NCBI RefSeq assembly: GCF_002159535.1 | Contig: NZ_NFIU01000009.1 | Span: 20,580 to 84,579 of the forward strand | DNA length: 64,000 bases | DNA from: Olsenella sp. An290 | Lineage (GTDB): Bacteria > Actinomycetota > Coriobacteriia > Coriobacteriales > Atopobiaceae | Direction of reading: 5' to 3' | Shown: piece by piece, positions 1-12,637 of the stretch | Position numbering within the stretch: position 1 is the stretch's first letter | Layout: each line of letters opens with the position of its first letter | Notes under the pieces: model-generated | Databases searched by the model: none | What the model was told of the DNA's origin: nothing | What the model saw: only the letters and a program-made list of their open reading frames with translations | Position numbers and translations under genes: made by a program

Positions 1-351
1 ATCAGCCGCGAGGAGATCGGCGCGATCGCCAAGGAGTGCTGGCCGTCGACGATGCGCTCGGTCTCCATCGAGGACGTGCAGAAGGCCGTCGAGAAGGCCT
101 ACGACATCGACCACGCGAGCCTCGTGGGAAGCAAGCGCCACAAGAACGTGATGGAGGCGCGCCACGTGGCCATCTGGCTCTCGCGCGAGCTCTGCGACCG
201 CACGCTGGCAGACATCGGCAAGCACTTCGGCGGGCGGAGCCACGCCACGGTGATGCACAGCATCAGCGTCATCGACGAGACCAAGCGCGAGGACAAGGCC
301 TTCTACGACCGCCTCATGCAGATCCGCGACTCCATCGCGGGCAACGCGTGA
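1..351 (+). CDS. dnaA: Chromosomal replication initiator DnaA, C-terminal part (5' end outside window)
   Basis: The frame is open from base 1 and ends at TGA 349-351, giving the last 116 residues of DnaA. This is domain IV, the helix-turn-helix that binds 9-bp DnaA boxes at oriC. The family signature is visible at about residues 71-88 of the fragment (DIGKHFGGRSHATVMHS). The upstream part with the AAA+ ATPase is missing only because the window starts inside the gene. dnaN follows after 265 bases, the classic dnaA-dnaN order. Identification is secure. Confidence 0.97.
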   Translation: MSREEIGAIAKECWPSTMRSVSIEDVQKAVEKAYDIDHASLVGSKRHKNVMEARHVAIWLSRELCDRTLADIGKHFGGRSHATVMHSISVIDETKREDKAFYDRLMQIRDSIAGNA

Positions 352-405
352 GGGAGCCGTGTGCGATGCGGCGGGAGGTTCTTGTCGACAACCTTGTCGA
401 TATCA

Positions 406-456
406 TGTGGGAAGCGTCTGAAAACCCGCTCGGCCGTGTGGAAAGAGTTTTCGACA
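406..456. other. Possible degenerate DnaA boxes in the dnaA-dnaN spacer
   Basis: Three 9-mers resemble the DnaA box (TTATCCACA or TGTGGATAA) with mismatches: TGTGGGAAG at 406-414, TGTGGAAAG at 437-445 and TTTTCGACA at 448-456. The spacer then turns AT-rich (about 535-601). This could be a small DnaA-responsive control region for dnaN or a fringe of oriC. No perfect box is present, so the call is weak. The main origin may lie upstream of dnaA, outside the window. Confidence 0.3.
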
Positions 457-550
457 GTGAGGGGAGTGTTGGGAGATGTTGAGGGGCACCCGCCCGAGAA
501 GACCCAAGGGCAGCTATCCCTACCTCGCCTTCTAAGGGTTTTTCTACTTT

Positions 551-579
551 TTGACACGCCCTATTACTACTGCTGTTCT
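551..579 (+). promoter_or_regulatory. Candidate dnaN promoter
   Basis: A consensus -35 TTGACA (551-556) is followed after 17 bases by a weak -10 TGTTCT (574-579). A purine-rich ribosome site lies at 600-609, just before the dnaN ATG at 617. The -35 is good and the -10 poor. Confidence 0.4.
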
Positions 580-616
580 TAAAAGATATCTAGAGAAATA
601 AGAGAAAGGGTCGCAC

Positions 617-1717
617 ATGAAGTTCACCGTCAGCCAGTCGTCCCTCATGAGGGCCCTCTCCGTGGTGGCCAAGGGCATGGGGACCAACTCGACCCTCCCC
701 ATCCTCTCGGGCGTCTACATCCGCGCGCACGAGGGGGCCCTGGAGTTCCAGACCAACAACCTCACCATCTCGATCCGCCACCTCATCCCGGCAAACGTCG
801 AGGAGGAGGGCGAGACCGTGGTCTCGGGCAAGGTCATCACCAACATCGTGAAGACCCTTGCGGACTCGGCGGTGACCTTCGAGGGTGGTGACCGGCAGAT
901 TACAGTTTCCTGCGACAAGTCGACCTTCCGGCTCAACACGCTCAACCCTGCGGACTGGCCATCCTTCCCCGAGCTCACGCCCGACCGCACGATCGAGCTT
1001 CCGAGCGAGCTGCTCTCCCGGATGGTGGACAAGGTCTACAAGGTGACCTCGCGCGAGACCTCGCGGCCCATCCTCCAGGGCATCCTGCTCACGGTCGAGG
1101 ACAACACCATTCGCCTCGTGGCCACGGACTCCTTCCGCCTGGCCGTCTGCGACTCCTCCGTGGAGGCCGCGGCGGGCGAGACGTTCCGCGCCATCGTGGG
1201 CGGCGCCGTCTTCCACGACGTCCTCACCATGCCCTCCATGACCGACACCATCCAGATCGGGACGACGGAGAGCCAGGTGGTCTTCACCTTTGGCAATACG
1301 ACCTTCGTCGCCCGCCGCATCGAGGGCAACTTCCCCGACTACAAGCAGCTCCTCCCGCCCTCCTGTGGCACGGCGGTGACCCTGGCCACCGACGAGTTCT
1401 CCGCGGCGCTCAAGCGCGTCTCCGTGATCGCGCTGCAGAACGCCTCGGTGCGCTTTGACATCGACGTCGAGGCGGGTCTCATGAAGCTCTCCGCGAGCTC
1501 TCCCGAGCAGGGCGAGTCCACCGAGCTCCTGCCCGTCGAGGCCGAGGGTCAGAGCCTTGCCATCGCCCTCAACTACCACTACGTCTTCGACTGCGTGAAC
1601 GCGGTCTCGGGCGCAGGCGAGCTGCGCCTTGAGCTCCAGGGCCCCACCCAGCCGGGCATCTTCAAGAGCAACGGCAAGGTCAACTACCTCTACCTGCTCA
1701 TGCCGGTCCGTCTGTAG
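617..1717 (+). CDS. dnaN: DNA polymerase III beta subunit (sliding clamp)
   Basis: The 366-residue product has the usual length and the three-fold clamp organisation. It starts MKFTVSQSSLMRAL and ends with the typical hydrophobic tail LYLLMPVRL. As a ring dimer it encircles DNA and tethers the replicative polymerase; it also recruits repair proteins. The ATG at 617 is preceded by a GAAAGGG ribosome site (603-609). recF begins 7 bases after the stop codon, so the two are probably cotranscribed. Nothing unusual is seen. Confidence 0.97.
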   Translation: MKFTVSQSSLMRALSVVAKGMGTNSTLPILSGVYIRAHEGALEFQTNNLTISIRHLIPANVEEEGETVVSGKVITNIVKTLADSAVTFEGGDRQITVSCDKSTFRLNTLNPADWPSFPELTPDRTIELPSELLSRMVDKVYKVTSRETSRPILQGILLTVEDNTIRLVATDSFRLAVCDSSVEAAAGETFRAIVGGAVFHDVLTMPSMTDTIQIGTTESQVVFTFGNTTFVARRIEGNFPDYKQLLPPSCGTAVTLATDEFSAALKRVSVIALQNASVRFDIDVEAGLMKLSASSPEQGESTELLPVEAEGQSLAIALNYHYVFDCVNAVSGAGELRLELQGPTQPGIFKSNGKVNYLYLLMPVRL

Positions 1718-1724
1718 GCAGCGC

Positions 1725-2816
1725 GTGGGACTTCTGGTAGCACACCTATCCCTGGCCGACTTCCGCTCCTTCGAGCGCCTGGAGCTTGAGCCGTCGCCCA
1801 CCACGACGGTGCTCGTGGGCCCCAACGCGGCGGGCAAGACGAACACCGTCGAGGCCCTGCAGATGCTCACCGCGGGCTACTCCTTCCGGCGCCCCTCGCC
1901 GCGCCAGCTCGTGCGCGAGGGGGCCAGCTCCGCGCGCATAGACGCTCGCCTCCAGGGTGACGGGCGCGTGGTGGACATGCGCTGTGACGTGGTCGACGGG
2001 CGCCGGCAGTTCTCCCGTAACGGGAAGCGCTGCCAGGCGTCCGAGGTGCCCGAGTCGCTCATGTCGGTGCTCTTCTCGCCGGACGACCTGAGCCTCGTGA
2101 AGCGCGGCGCGTCGCACCGCCGCCGCGAGCTCGACGACTTTGGCTGCCAGGCGAACCGCGGCTACGCCAACGTCCTCGCCGCCTACCAGCGCTCCGTGGA
2201 GCAGCGAAACCGCCTGCTCAAGGAGGAGCGGCCGGACCCGGCGCTGCTCGACGCGTGGGACGCCTCGGTCTCGCTGGGGGGCGCCACGCTCCTCGAGGCC
2301 CGCCTCAGGCTCTTTCGGCGCCTGGCCGAGAAGGTCAGTGCCATCTACGGGCGAATCTCCCACGGCGAGCCGCTCGTCTGCTCGTACGAGTGCACGCTCG
2401 GCCCGGACGTGGGGGAGCTCGGCAGGGACGAGCTGCGCGAGCTCCTCTGGGAGCGCCTGAGCGCCGGGCGCGCCGAGGACCTGCGGCGTCAGCAGACCTG
2501 CGCGGGGCCCCACCGCGACGACGTGACCTTTCTCATTGACGGGCGCGACGCCCGGGCCTTTGGGTCCCAGGGGCAGCAGCGCTCGGTGGTGCTGGCGCTC
2601 AAGATGGCGGAGGTCGAGGTTGCCCACGACATCCTTGGCTCGCGGCCGCTTCTGCTGCTCGACGACGTCATGAGCGAGCTCGACGAGCGCCGCCGCGACG
2701 CCGTCATCCGTTTTGCCCAGCAGGGCATCCAGACGGTGGTCACCACCACCAACCTGGGGTACTTCTCGCGCGAGCTCCTGGACTCGTCCGAGGTGGTGAG
2801 CTTTGATGGCCGATGA
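1725..2816 (+). CDS. recF: DNA replication and repair protein RecF
   Basis: This SMC-like ATPase loads RecA at single-strand gaps. The Walker A motif GPNAAGKT is at residues 32-39. The ABC signature and Walker B region, including LLLDDVMSELDERR, lies at about 310-323. The open frame extends upstream into dnaN, but the GTG at 1725 is chosen: it follows the dnaN stop by 7 bases and gives the normal N-terminus (GLLVAHLSLADFRSF) and a normal length of 363 residues. The 3' end overlaps the next gene by 11 bases, indicating translational coupling. Confidence 0.95.
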   Translation: MGLLVAHLSLADFRSFERLELEPSPTTTVLVGPNAAGKTNTVEALQMLTAGYSFRRPSPRQLVREGASSARIDARLQGDGRVVDMRCDVVDGRRQFSRNGKRCQASEVPESLMSVLFSPDDLSLVKRGASHRRRELDDFGCQANRGYANVLAAYQRSVEQRNRLLKEERPDPALLDAWDASVSLGGATLLEARLRLFRRLAEKVSAIYGRISHGEPLVCSYECTLGPDVGELGRDELRELLWERLSAGRAEDLRRQQTCAGPHRDDVTFLIDGRDARAFGSQGQQRSVVLALKMAEVEVAHDILGSRPLLLLDDVMSELDERRRDAVIRFAQQGIQTVVTTTNLGYFSRELLDSSEVVSFDGR

Positions 2817-3342
2817 GCTGAGCGAAGCCCTGCACCGTCGCGAGGCCTCCCCGAGCGCGCTCGGCGACGTCTTCTCCTCGTTTCTGGAGGAGCGCGCGGG
2901 CGCGGCCGGGCGCGTCACGCGGGCCTGGTACGCCGCGAACGGCGACATCGAGCGGGCCCACACCACGGGGACCTTTGTGCGGGAGCCGCGTCGCGGCGAG
3001 GCGGGCCCCGTGCTTGTTGTCTACGTGGACTCGAAGGCGCGCGTGACGGACTTCTCCGCCAACCGCGAGGTCTACCTCGCCCGCCTTGCGCACGCGGGGC
3101 TCCCCTTCTCGAAGATCGAGTTTCGGCTGAGCAGGTACCCGCGGCGCGAGCCGCAGGCGCCCGCGCGGGAGAAGGGGTCCTTCTCGCCCGCGGCCTCCCG
3201 CGCGCAGGTGACGCTGACGGCCGAGGAGGAGGCCAGGATCGAGCGGATGTGCGCCACCTTGCCCGCGTCCCTGCGCGAGAAGGTCTCTGAGGCCATGAGG
3301 GCGTCTTATTGCCGTCAGCGCGCTGAACGTGCGGTGGAATAG
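2806..3342 (+). CDS. DUF721 / DciA-like protein
   Basis: A 178-residue protein occupying the usual DUF721 slot between recF and gyrB in actinobacteria. DUF721 includes DciA, the helicase-operating protein that helps load DnaB in bacteria lacking DnaC or DnaI. A central stretch (VLVVYVDSKARVTDFSANREVYLARL) resembles the KH-like core, and the C-terminus is basic and helical. The ATG at 2806 is used; a TTG lies one codon upstream. It overlaps recF by 11 bases. Position and fold pattern support the family; the DciA role is inferred. Confidence 0.8.
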   Translation: MADELSEALHRREASPSALGDVFSSFLEERAGAAGRVTRAWYAANGDIERAHTTGTFVREPRRGEAGPVLVVYVDSKARVTDFSANREVYLARLAHAGLPFSKIEFRLSRYPRREPQAPAREKGSFSPAASRAQVTLTAEEEARIERMCATLPASLREKVSEAMRASYCRQRAERAVE

Positions 3343-3494
3343 TCGAAAATCGTGAAGGTGGCCTTAGAATCTCTCTCACGGCCTCATAAGCGGTATCATG
3401 ACTATGTATGGCTCGGCGATGTGCCGTGGCCTCAACCAATAGTCACCTTCATCGGCACGTCAGGAAGGAACCCCTTCCGGGAGAGGGAGAGCGC

Positions 3495-5531
<2,037 letters not shown>

Positions 5532-5548
5532 TCACCTCCCGACGGGGT

Positions 5549-5613
5549 GTGCAAAGGGGACAGGCACCTTTGCACGCTAAGAACCCGTGCAAAGGTGCCT
5601 GTCCCCTTTGCAC
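5549..5613. repeat. REP-like family 1: perfect inverted pair of 27-base units between gyrB and gyrA
   Basis: Unit 5549-5575 begins GTGCAAAGGGGACAGGCAC and is itself near-palindromic at its ends (GTGCAAAGG / CCTTTGCAC). Unit 5587-5613 is its exact reverse complement, with an 11-base loop between them. The RNA would form a 27-bp stem between the gyrB stop and the gyrA ribosome site. Related units occur at 57174-57233 and 59417-59443. The paired, intergenic layout resembles REP/BIME elements. No transposase lies nearby. Confidence 0.9.
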
Positions 5614-5631
5614 ACCAGAGAAAGGCCCCAC

Positions 5632-8400
<2,769 letters not shown>

Positions 8401-8583
8401 CAACTGAGAGTCTGCCGAGCGTGCGCTCGGCTAGGAACGCAGGCCCCACCCCCTGGGCGCAAAGCGTGGTCCGGGGGGTGGGGCTTATGGTTGAGCGGCG
8501 ACGGCGCGGGGGCGGAGCCGCGCCGGTGCGACGGCGCCGCGGTTTGACCGGCGACTGAGTCGCAGCCGCGCGGCTCCTACGAA
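8401..8583. other. Post-gyrA intergenic region with GC-rich hairpins
   Basis: No gene is seen. A GC-rich inverted repeat, CCCCACCCCC (8444-8453) against GGGGGGTGGGG (8474-8484), could form a strong stem after gyrA, but it has no T-tract. The paired family 2 repeat begins at 8584. Confidence 0.5.
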
Positions 8584-8703
8584 TGTTGGGTACTTTTTTC
8601 GCGATGAGCGAAGTACCCAACACTTGAGGTGCATCTCTGAGCTGGGAAAACGCCGGCAGAAAAATGTTGGGTACTTCGCGAGACGCGAAAAAAGTACCCA
8701 ACA
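8584..8703. repeat. Family 2 paired element (TGTTGGGTACTT), copy 1
   Basis: Two 39-base units, 8584-8622 and 8665-8703, each begin TGTTGGGTACTT and end AAGTACCCAACA. Each is a hairpin with an asymmetric T/A-rich bulge, and the second unit is close to the reverse complement of the first. They are separated by a 42-base spacer. The element sits between convergent gyrA and the DUF151 gene. The same architecture recurs at 52399-52517. Confidence 0.9.
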
Positions 8704-8747
8704 CTCGCAAAGTCAAATCAGAACGTGACCGAGCTGGGCGGGAGCGG

Positions 8748-9281
8748 CTACTCCTCGCCCGCGTTTGGGCTCACGTTGAAGTCCTCGGGGGACAGGCTCT
8801 CCACAAACTCGTGGAACTCGGCAAGCTCCCGCTCTTGCTCATCCTTCTCAACCGAGCGGAAGTCGGGAAGCGCCGCCACGGAGAGCACGTCTTCCTCCGC
8901 AAAGATGGGGGCCTCCGCCCGCACCGCAAGCGCAATGGCGTCCGACGGGCGCGCATCCACAAGCACCTGCCCGCCATCGTCGCGCAGCAGCTCTACCTGT
9001 GCAAAGAAGATGGTCCCCTCAACTCCGACAATGCGCACGCTGGAGCAGCTCGCGCCAAGCGCCTCGATCGAGGAGACAAGAAGGTCGTGCGTCATGGGCC
9101 GGCGCCCCTCGCGCGGGTTTACGCCCATGGAGATGGCCGTGGCCTCGATGGACCCGATCCTAATGGGGAGCTGCAGCTCAGGTGAGCCGTCCTGCTCGTC
9201 ACGGGGTCGGAGTACGACAAGCGAGGGGAGCGGCCCGGAGCCTACCACGACGCTCTCTATGTCCATTCGCCTAAGTGCCAC
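8748..9281 (-). CDS. DUF151 / bifunctional nuclease (BFN) family protein
   Basis: A 177-residue protein. The DUF151 core includes MDIESVVVGSGPLPSLVVL near the N-terminus and the diagnostic VDARPSDAIALAVRAEAPIFAEEDVL segment. Founding members are reported to have combined DNase/RNase activity, but the bacterial role is poorly defined. The GTG at 9281 is chosen because AGAAAGGA lies 6 bases upstream; an internal ATG at 9266 starts the homologous region, and the frame stays open to an ATG at 9335. The C-terminal tail is acidic, as usual. It is transcribed towards gyrA and away from the tRNAs. Confidence 0.8.
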   Translation of the reverse strand: MALRRMDIESVVVGSGPLPSLVVLRPRDEQDGSPELQLPIRIGSIEATAISMGVNPREGRRPMTHDLLVSSIEALGASCSSVRIVGVEGTIFFAQVELLRDDGGQVLVDARPSDAIALAVRAEAPIFAEEDVLSVAALPDFRSVEKDEQERELAEFHEFVESLSPEDFNVSPNAGEE

Positions 9282-9383
9282 GAACCATCCTTTCTCTTGC
9301 TCGCATATCCTACCCAATTGGGCGTGTCGGAACACGCCTCATGTCCCCCGTGAGCGAATCGAAAAGAAAATGCCAAAATCTCG

Positions 9384-9412
9384 TTGACGCGGCCGGGAGA
9401 CCTGTGTAATAT
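9384..9412 (+). promoter_or_regulatory. Promoter of the tRNA-Ile / tRNA-Ala unit
   Basis: A near-consensus sigma-70-type promoter: -35 TTGACG (9384-9389), 17-base spacer, -10 TAATAT (9407-9412). The tRNA begins 14 bases after the -10, as expected for a stable RNA promoter. Confidence 0.8.
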
Positions 9413-9425
9413 ATCTCCTTGCGTT

Positions 9426-9502
9426 GGGCCTGTAGCTCAGTTGGTCAGAGCGTCCGGCTGATAACCGGGAGGTCACAAGTTCGAACCTTGTCAGGCCCAC
9501 CA
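9426..9502 (+). tRNA. tRNA-Ile (GAT)
   Basis: A complete cloverleaf with acceptor GGGCCTG / CAGGCCC, anticodon loop CTGATAA with anticodon GAT, T-loop TTCGAAC and an encoded CCA (9500-9502). It is first in a two-tRNA unit. The tRNA-Ile/tRNA-Ala pair downstream of gyrA, rather than inside an rRNA spacer, is a familiar actinobacterial arrangement. Confidence 0.98.
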
Positions 9503-9517
9503 CTTTCCTGACAATAG

Positions 9518-9558
9518 TCACCCCAGCGTTAGCCGAGTCGCCGCTGGGGTGATTATTC
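9518..9558 (+). terminator. Hairpin between tRNA-Ile and tRNA-Ala
   Basis: TCACCCCAGCG (9518-9528) pairs with CGCTGGGGTGA (9542-9552), followed by a T-rich but interrupted tail. A second hairpin, CCGGGACA / TGTCCCGG (9563-9581), follows. They may act as an attenuator or as processing signals before tRNA-Ala. Confidence 0.6.
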
Positions 9559-9588
9559 TTTACCGGGACAGGTTGTCCCGGACCCAGA

Positions 9589-9664
9589 GGGGACGTAGCT
9601 CAGCTGGGAGAGCGCGGGCTTTGCAAGCCTGAGGCCGTGGGTTCGAACCCCATCGTCTCCACCA
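9589..9664 (+). tRNA. tRNA-Ala (TGC)
   Basis: Acceptor GGGGACG pairs with CGTCTCC, the anticodon loop carries TGC, the T-loop is TTCGAAC and the CCA is encoded (9662-9664). It is 86 bases downstream of tRNA-Ile and probably in the same transcript. Confidence 0.98.
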
Positions 9665-9672
9665 TCAGATCG

Positions 9673-9700
9673 GCCGGGGCCTTCGGGTCCCGGCTTTTTT
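9673..9700 (+). terminator. Rho-independent terminator of the tRNA unit
   Basis: Stem GCCGGGGCC / GGTCCCGGC with a TTCG loop, followed directly by six T residues (9695-9700). Confidence 0.9.
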
Positions 9701-9821
9701 GTCGTGCCGCTCTTGGGGTGCGCGGAGCTCGCCGGCCGCCCGTCCGCCAGCACCCCCCGCGCCCCGCGCACCAGCCCCGCTGCGGTATCATTCGGGCGAG
9801 AAACACGACGTAAGGAGTGCC

Positions 9822-10244
9822 ATGTCACACAGCGAGGACCGGCGCGAGGGCGTCTCCCCCCAGACCGACGAGCTGGCGAGCGCCCTCATGGGCGACGCGC
9901 TCGACCTCATGGCCGCCGGCAGGGAGTTCGAGGTCCTTCTGGTCATCGAGGACAAGGCCGGCGAGGTCACGAGCTATGAGTTCAAGGACGACGGCCCCGA
10001 GGCCTGCCTCGAGGGCGCGCACGAGCGCGTGACGTCGCTCCCCCATGCCGTCCGTTACGCCATCGCGTACGAGGGCGCCGTCGAGGATGACTCCGGCAGC
10101 TACGCCGACGCGCTCCTCCTGGAGTTCGGAGAGCGCGGTTATCGCAGCTATTCGGCCTACTCGCTCGTGGACGGCAAGGGCGCAGGTGATGGTTTCACGT
10201 GGACCGACCCCGCGCCGGCCGGAGAGTTGCCCCCGCTGCTGTAA
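9822..10244 (+). CDS. Hypothetical small acidic protein
   Basis: A 140-residue protein of unrecognised family. It is acidic, has no signal peptide or membrane segment, and shows alternating beta-like stretches (EFEVLLVIEDKAGEVTSYEF; ADALLLEFGERGYRSYSAYSLV). The ATG at 9822 follows TAAGGAG (9811-9817). It stands alone between the tRNA terminator and typA, 67 bases before the latter, so it may share a transcript with typA. Codon use matches its neighbours, so it is probably a real, lineage-restricted gene. Confidence 0.7.
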   Translation: MSHSEDRREGVSPQTDELASALMGDALDLMAAGREFEVLLVIEDKAGEVTSYEFKDDGPEACLEGAHERVTSLPHAVRYAIAYEGAVEDDSGSYADALLLEFGERGYRSYSAYSLVDGKGAGDGFTWTDPAPAGELPPLL

Positions 10245-10311
10245 AGTACCGTATGGCGAGAAATACCAGCCGCCGGCCGAGAAGTGTCGGCGCACAGAGC
10301 GAGAGGGACCC

Positions 10312-12150
10312 ATGCGTCAGGAGAACATCAGGAACATTGCGATCATCGCACACGTCGACCACGGCAAGACCACGCTCGTTGACCAGATGCTCAAGGCGAC
10401 GGACGCCTTCCGTGAGAACCAGCAGGTCCAGGAGCGCGTGCTGGACTCCAACGACCAAGAGCGCGAGCGCGGAATCACCATCCTGGCGAAGAACATCTCT
10501 ATCGAGTACAAGGGCGTGAAGATCAACGTCATCGACACGCCGGGTCACGCCGACTTTGGCGGCGAGGTCGAGCGCGTGCTGCGCATGGCCGACGGTGCCC
10601 TGCTGCTGGTGGACGCCGCCGAGGGCCCCATGCCGCAGACCCGCTTCGTCCTGCGCCACGCCATCGACGCGGGCCTGGCCATCATGATTGTGGTCAACAA
10701 GATCGACAAGCCCGCCGCGGAGCCGGAGAAGGCCGTCAACACCTCTCTCGACCTCATGGCCGACCTCGGTGCCACGGACGAGCAGCTCGAGTTTGCCATG
10801 GAGCACGTCATCTACGCCTCCGCGGTGAACGGCTTCGCGCGCCTGGACCCCGAGGACGGCAACCAGGACATGTTCCCCATGCTCGACATGATCGTGGACG
10901 AGCTGCCCGCCCCCGAGGTCGACGTGGACGGCCCGCTGGCCATGCAGTGCGTGACCATCGACCACTCCGAGTACGTGGGCCGCATCGGCATTGGCCGCAT
11001 CTACTCCGGAACCATCCACGCCGGCGACAAGATCCTTGTGGTGAAAAACGACGGCTCCCGTGCCATGAGCCAGGTCAAGCAGCTCTTCACCTTTGACTAT
11101 CTGGGCCGCAAGGAGTGCACCGAGGCCCAGGCCGGCGACATTGCGGCCGTCGTGGGCATCGACTCCACTGACATCGGCGACGTCTACACCGACCCCGAGA
11201 ACCCCGTCGAGCTGGAGCCCATCGAGATCGACCCGCCCACGCTCTCCGTTGTCTTTGAGCCGTCGACCTCGCCGCTCGTGGGCCGCGAGGGTGATATCGT
11301 GGGTGGCCGCCAGCTCAAGGAGCGCCTCATGCAGGAGCGCGAGAACAACGTGACCATGCGCATCGAGGAGCTGCCGGACAAGACGGGCGTCGAGGTGGCC
11401 GGCCGCGGCATCCTGCACCTCTCCGTCCTCATGGAGACCATGCGCCGCGAGGGCTTTGAGTTCCAGGTTGGCCGCCCGCGCGTGCTCTTCAAGAAGGACG
11501 GGAACGGCAACCTTACCGAGCCCGTCGAGCAGGCCGTGGTGGAGTGCCCGGGCGAGTACTCCGGCAAGGTCATCGAGGTCTTTGGTAACGCCGGCGGCAC
11601 CATGACCACGATGGACACGGGCACCACCCAGACCCACCTCGAGTTCAAGATCCCCACGCGCGGCATCATGGGCCTCAAGAACCGCATCCTCAACGTCACC
11701 CATGGCGAGGCCGTCTTCTACCACACCTTCCTCGAGTACGGCCCCTACGCCGGCGAGATCGGCGTGCGCCAGAACGGTGCCATGATCTCCATGAGCACCG
11801 AGAAGGCCGTGGCCTACGCGCTCGGCACGCTCCAGGAGCGCGGCACCCTCTTCGTGGCCCCCGGCGACGAGTGCTACGAGGGCATGCTCGTGGGCGAGCG
11901 CTCCAAGGCGGGCGACATGGTCGTGAACATTGCTCGCACCAAGAGCCTGGGCAACCAGCGCTCCTCCACCGCCGACATTGCCGTGCAGCTCACGCCGCCG
12001 CGCACCTTCACCCTGGAGGAGGCGCTCGAGTACATCATGGACGACGAGCTCGTGGAGATCACGCCCAAGAGCGTCCGCATGCGCAAGCGCCTGCTCTCCG
12101 AGATCGAGCGCCGCAAGTGGGCCGTCCGTAACGGCAAGGTCAAGAAGTAG
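10312..12150 (+). CDS. typA: Ribosome-associated GTPase TypA/BipA
   Basis: A 612-residue translational GTPase related to EF-G that binds the 70S ribosome and supports 50S assembly and stress adaptation. G1 is AHVDHGKTT at residues 12-20, G3 is DTPGHADF, and G4 is NKID. The C-terminal BipA-specific region ([28 protein letters not shown]) is intact. The ATG at 10312 follows GAGAGGGA (10301-10308). The open frame extends upstream through the previous gene, but homology starts at [18 protein letters not shown]. Confidence 0.96.
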   Translation: MRQENIRNIAIIAHVDHGKTTLVDQMLKATDAFRENQQVQERVLDSNDQERERGITILAKNISIEYKGVKINVIDTPGHADFGGEVERVLRMADGALLLVDAAEGPMPQTRFVLRHAIDAGLAIMIVVNKIDKPAAEPEKAVNTSLDLMADLGATDEQLEFAMEHVIYASAVNGFARLDPEDGNQDMFPMLDMIVDELPAPEVDVDGPLAMQCVTIDHSEYVGRIGIGRIYSGTIHAGDKILVVKNDGSRAMSQVKQLFTFDYLGRKECTEAQAGDIAAVVGIDSTDIGDVYTDPENPVELEPIEIDPPTLSVVFEPSTSPLVGREGDIVGGRQLKERLMQERENNVTMRIEELPDKTGVEVAGRGILHLSVLMETMRREGFEFQVGRPRVLFKKDGNGNLTEPVEQAVVECPGEYSGKVIEVFGNAGGTMTTMDTGTTQTHLEFKIPTRGIMGLKNRILNVTHGEAVFYHTFLEYGPYAGEIGVRQNGAMISMSTEKAVAYALGTLQERGTLFVAPGDECYEGMLVGERSKAGDMVVNIARTKSLGNQRSSTADIAVQLTPPRTFTLEEALEYIMDDELVEITPKSVRMRKRLLSEIERRKWAVRNGKVKK

Positions 12151-12173
12151 CAGCCGGCACGACCAACCGCCGC

Positions 12174-12187
12174 ATCTATATATAGAT
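12174..12187. other. Perfect 14-bp AT palindrome
   Basis: ATCTATATATAGAT lies 24 bases after the typA stop, in otherwise GC-rich DNA and just ahead of the terminator stem. Its function is unknown. Confidence 0.7.
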
Positions 12188-12193
12188 GTCTTC

Positions 12194-12244
12194 GGCGCCG
12201 CGTTCTTCTCGCCCTGGGGCGGGGGACGCGGCGCCTTTTGTTTT
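12194..12244 (+). terminator. Terminator after typA
   Basis: GGCGCCGCG (12194-12202) pairs with CGCGGCGCC (12227-12235), followed by TTTTGTTTT. The 24-base loop has its own small GC pairing. Confidence 0.85.
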
Positions 12245-12637
12245 CAGCAGAGCGCCGGGCGAGAAGAACCTCACGGCGCATCCCAACAGAACCGTTGAGC
12301 GGTCAAAAACAACCGTTCACGGAACGACGGGATAGTCTGCCGTCAGCTCCTTGAGAGGCGGGCGTGAGGCTCAATGCTGCATTTTGCAATCTAATTGGCG
12401 GAAATGAGTCATCATTACGTCATATTTTAGTGAGATATGCGACATTGGTACCTCGCTTGTATGACCAATCACTCGCAATGCTTCCCAAAAGCTCGCGGCA
12501 CGGTTGCCAAACGGCAGCAGAAAGGGAGCAAAACCGTTCCGGCTCTTGTGAGCTAAAGTATCTCTGAATAGCGCTCATTGGGAGTGCTGTGTCGATTTTT
12601 GGCGCATGGACAAAGGAAGCTAAAAGGGAGGAAGTGC
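12245..12637. other. Intergenic region upstream of the GH20 gene
   Basis: About 390 bases with markedly lower GC than the flanks (roughly 12370-12470), consistent with a regulated promoter for the secreted hexosaminidase. No clear paired -35/-10 stands out. A 67-codon frame at 12364-12567 has no family features and is not called. Confidence 0.5.

Noticed and set aside
352..616. Full oriC call in the dnaA-dnaN spacer
   Set aside because: Only degenerate DnaA boxes and a short AT-rich tract are seen. Recorded instead as a weak possible box cluster.
12364..12567. 67-codon frame before the GH20 gene
   Set aside because: No family features, no ribosome site, and it lies in the AT-rich promoter region.
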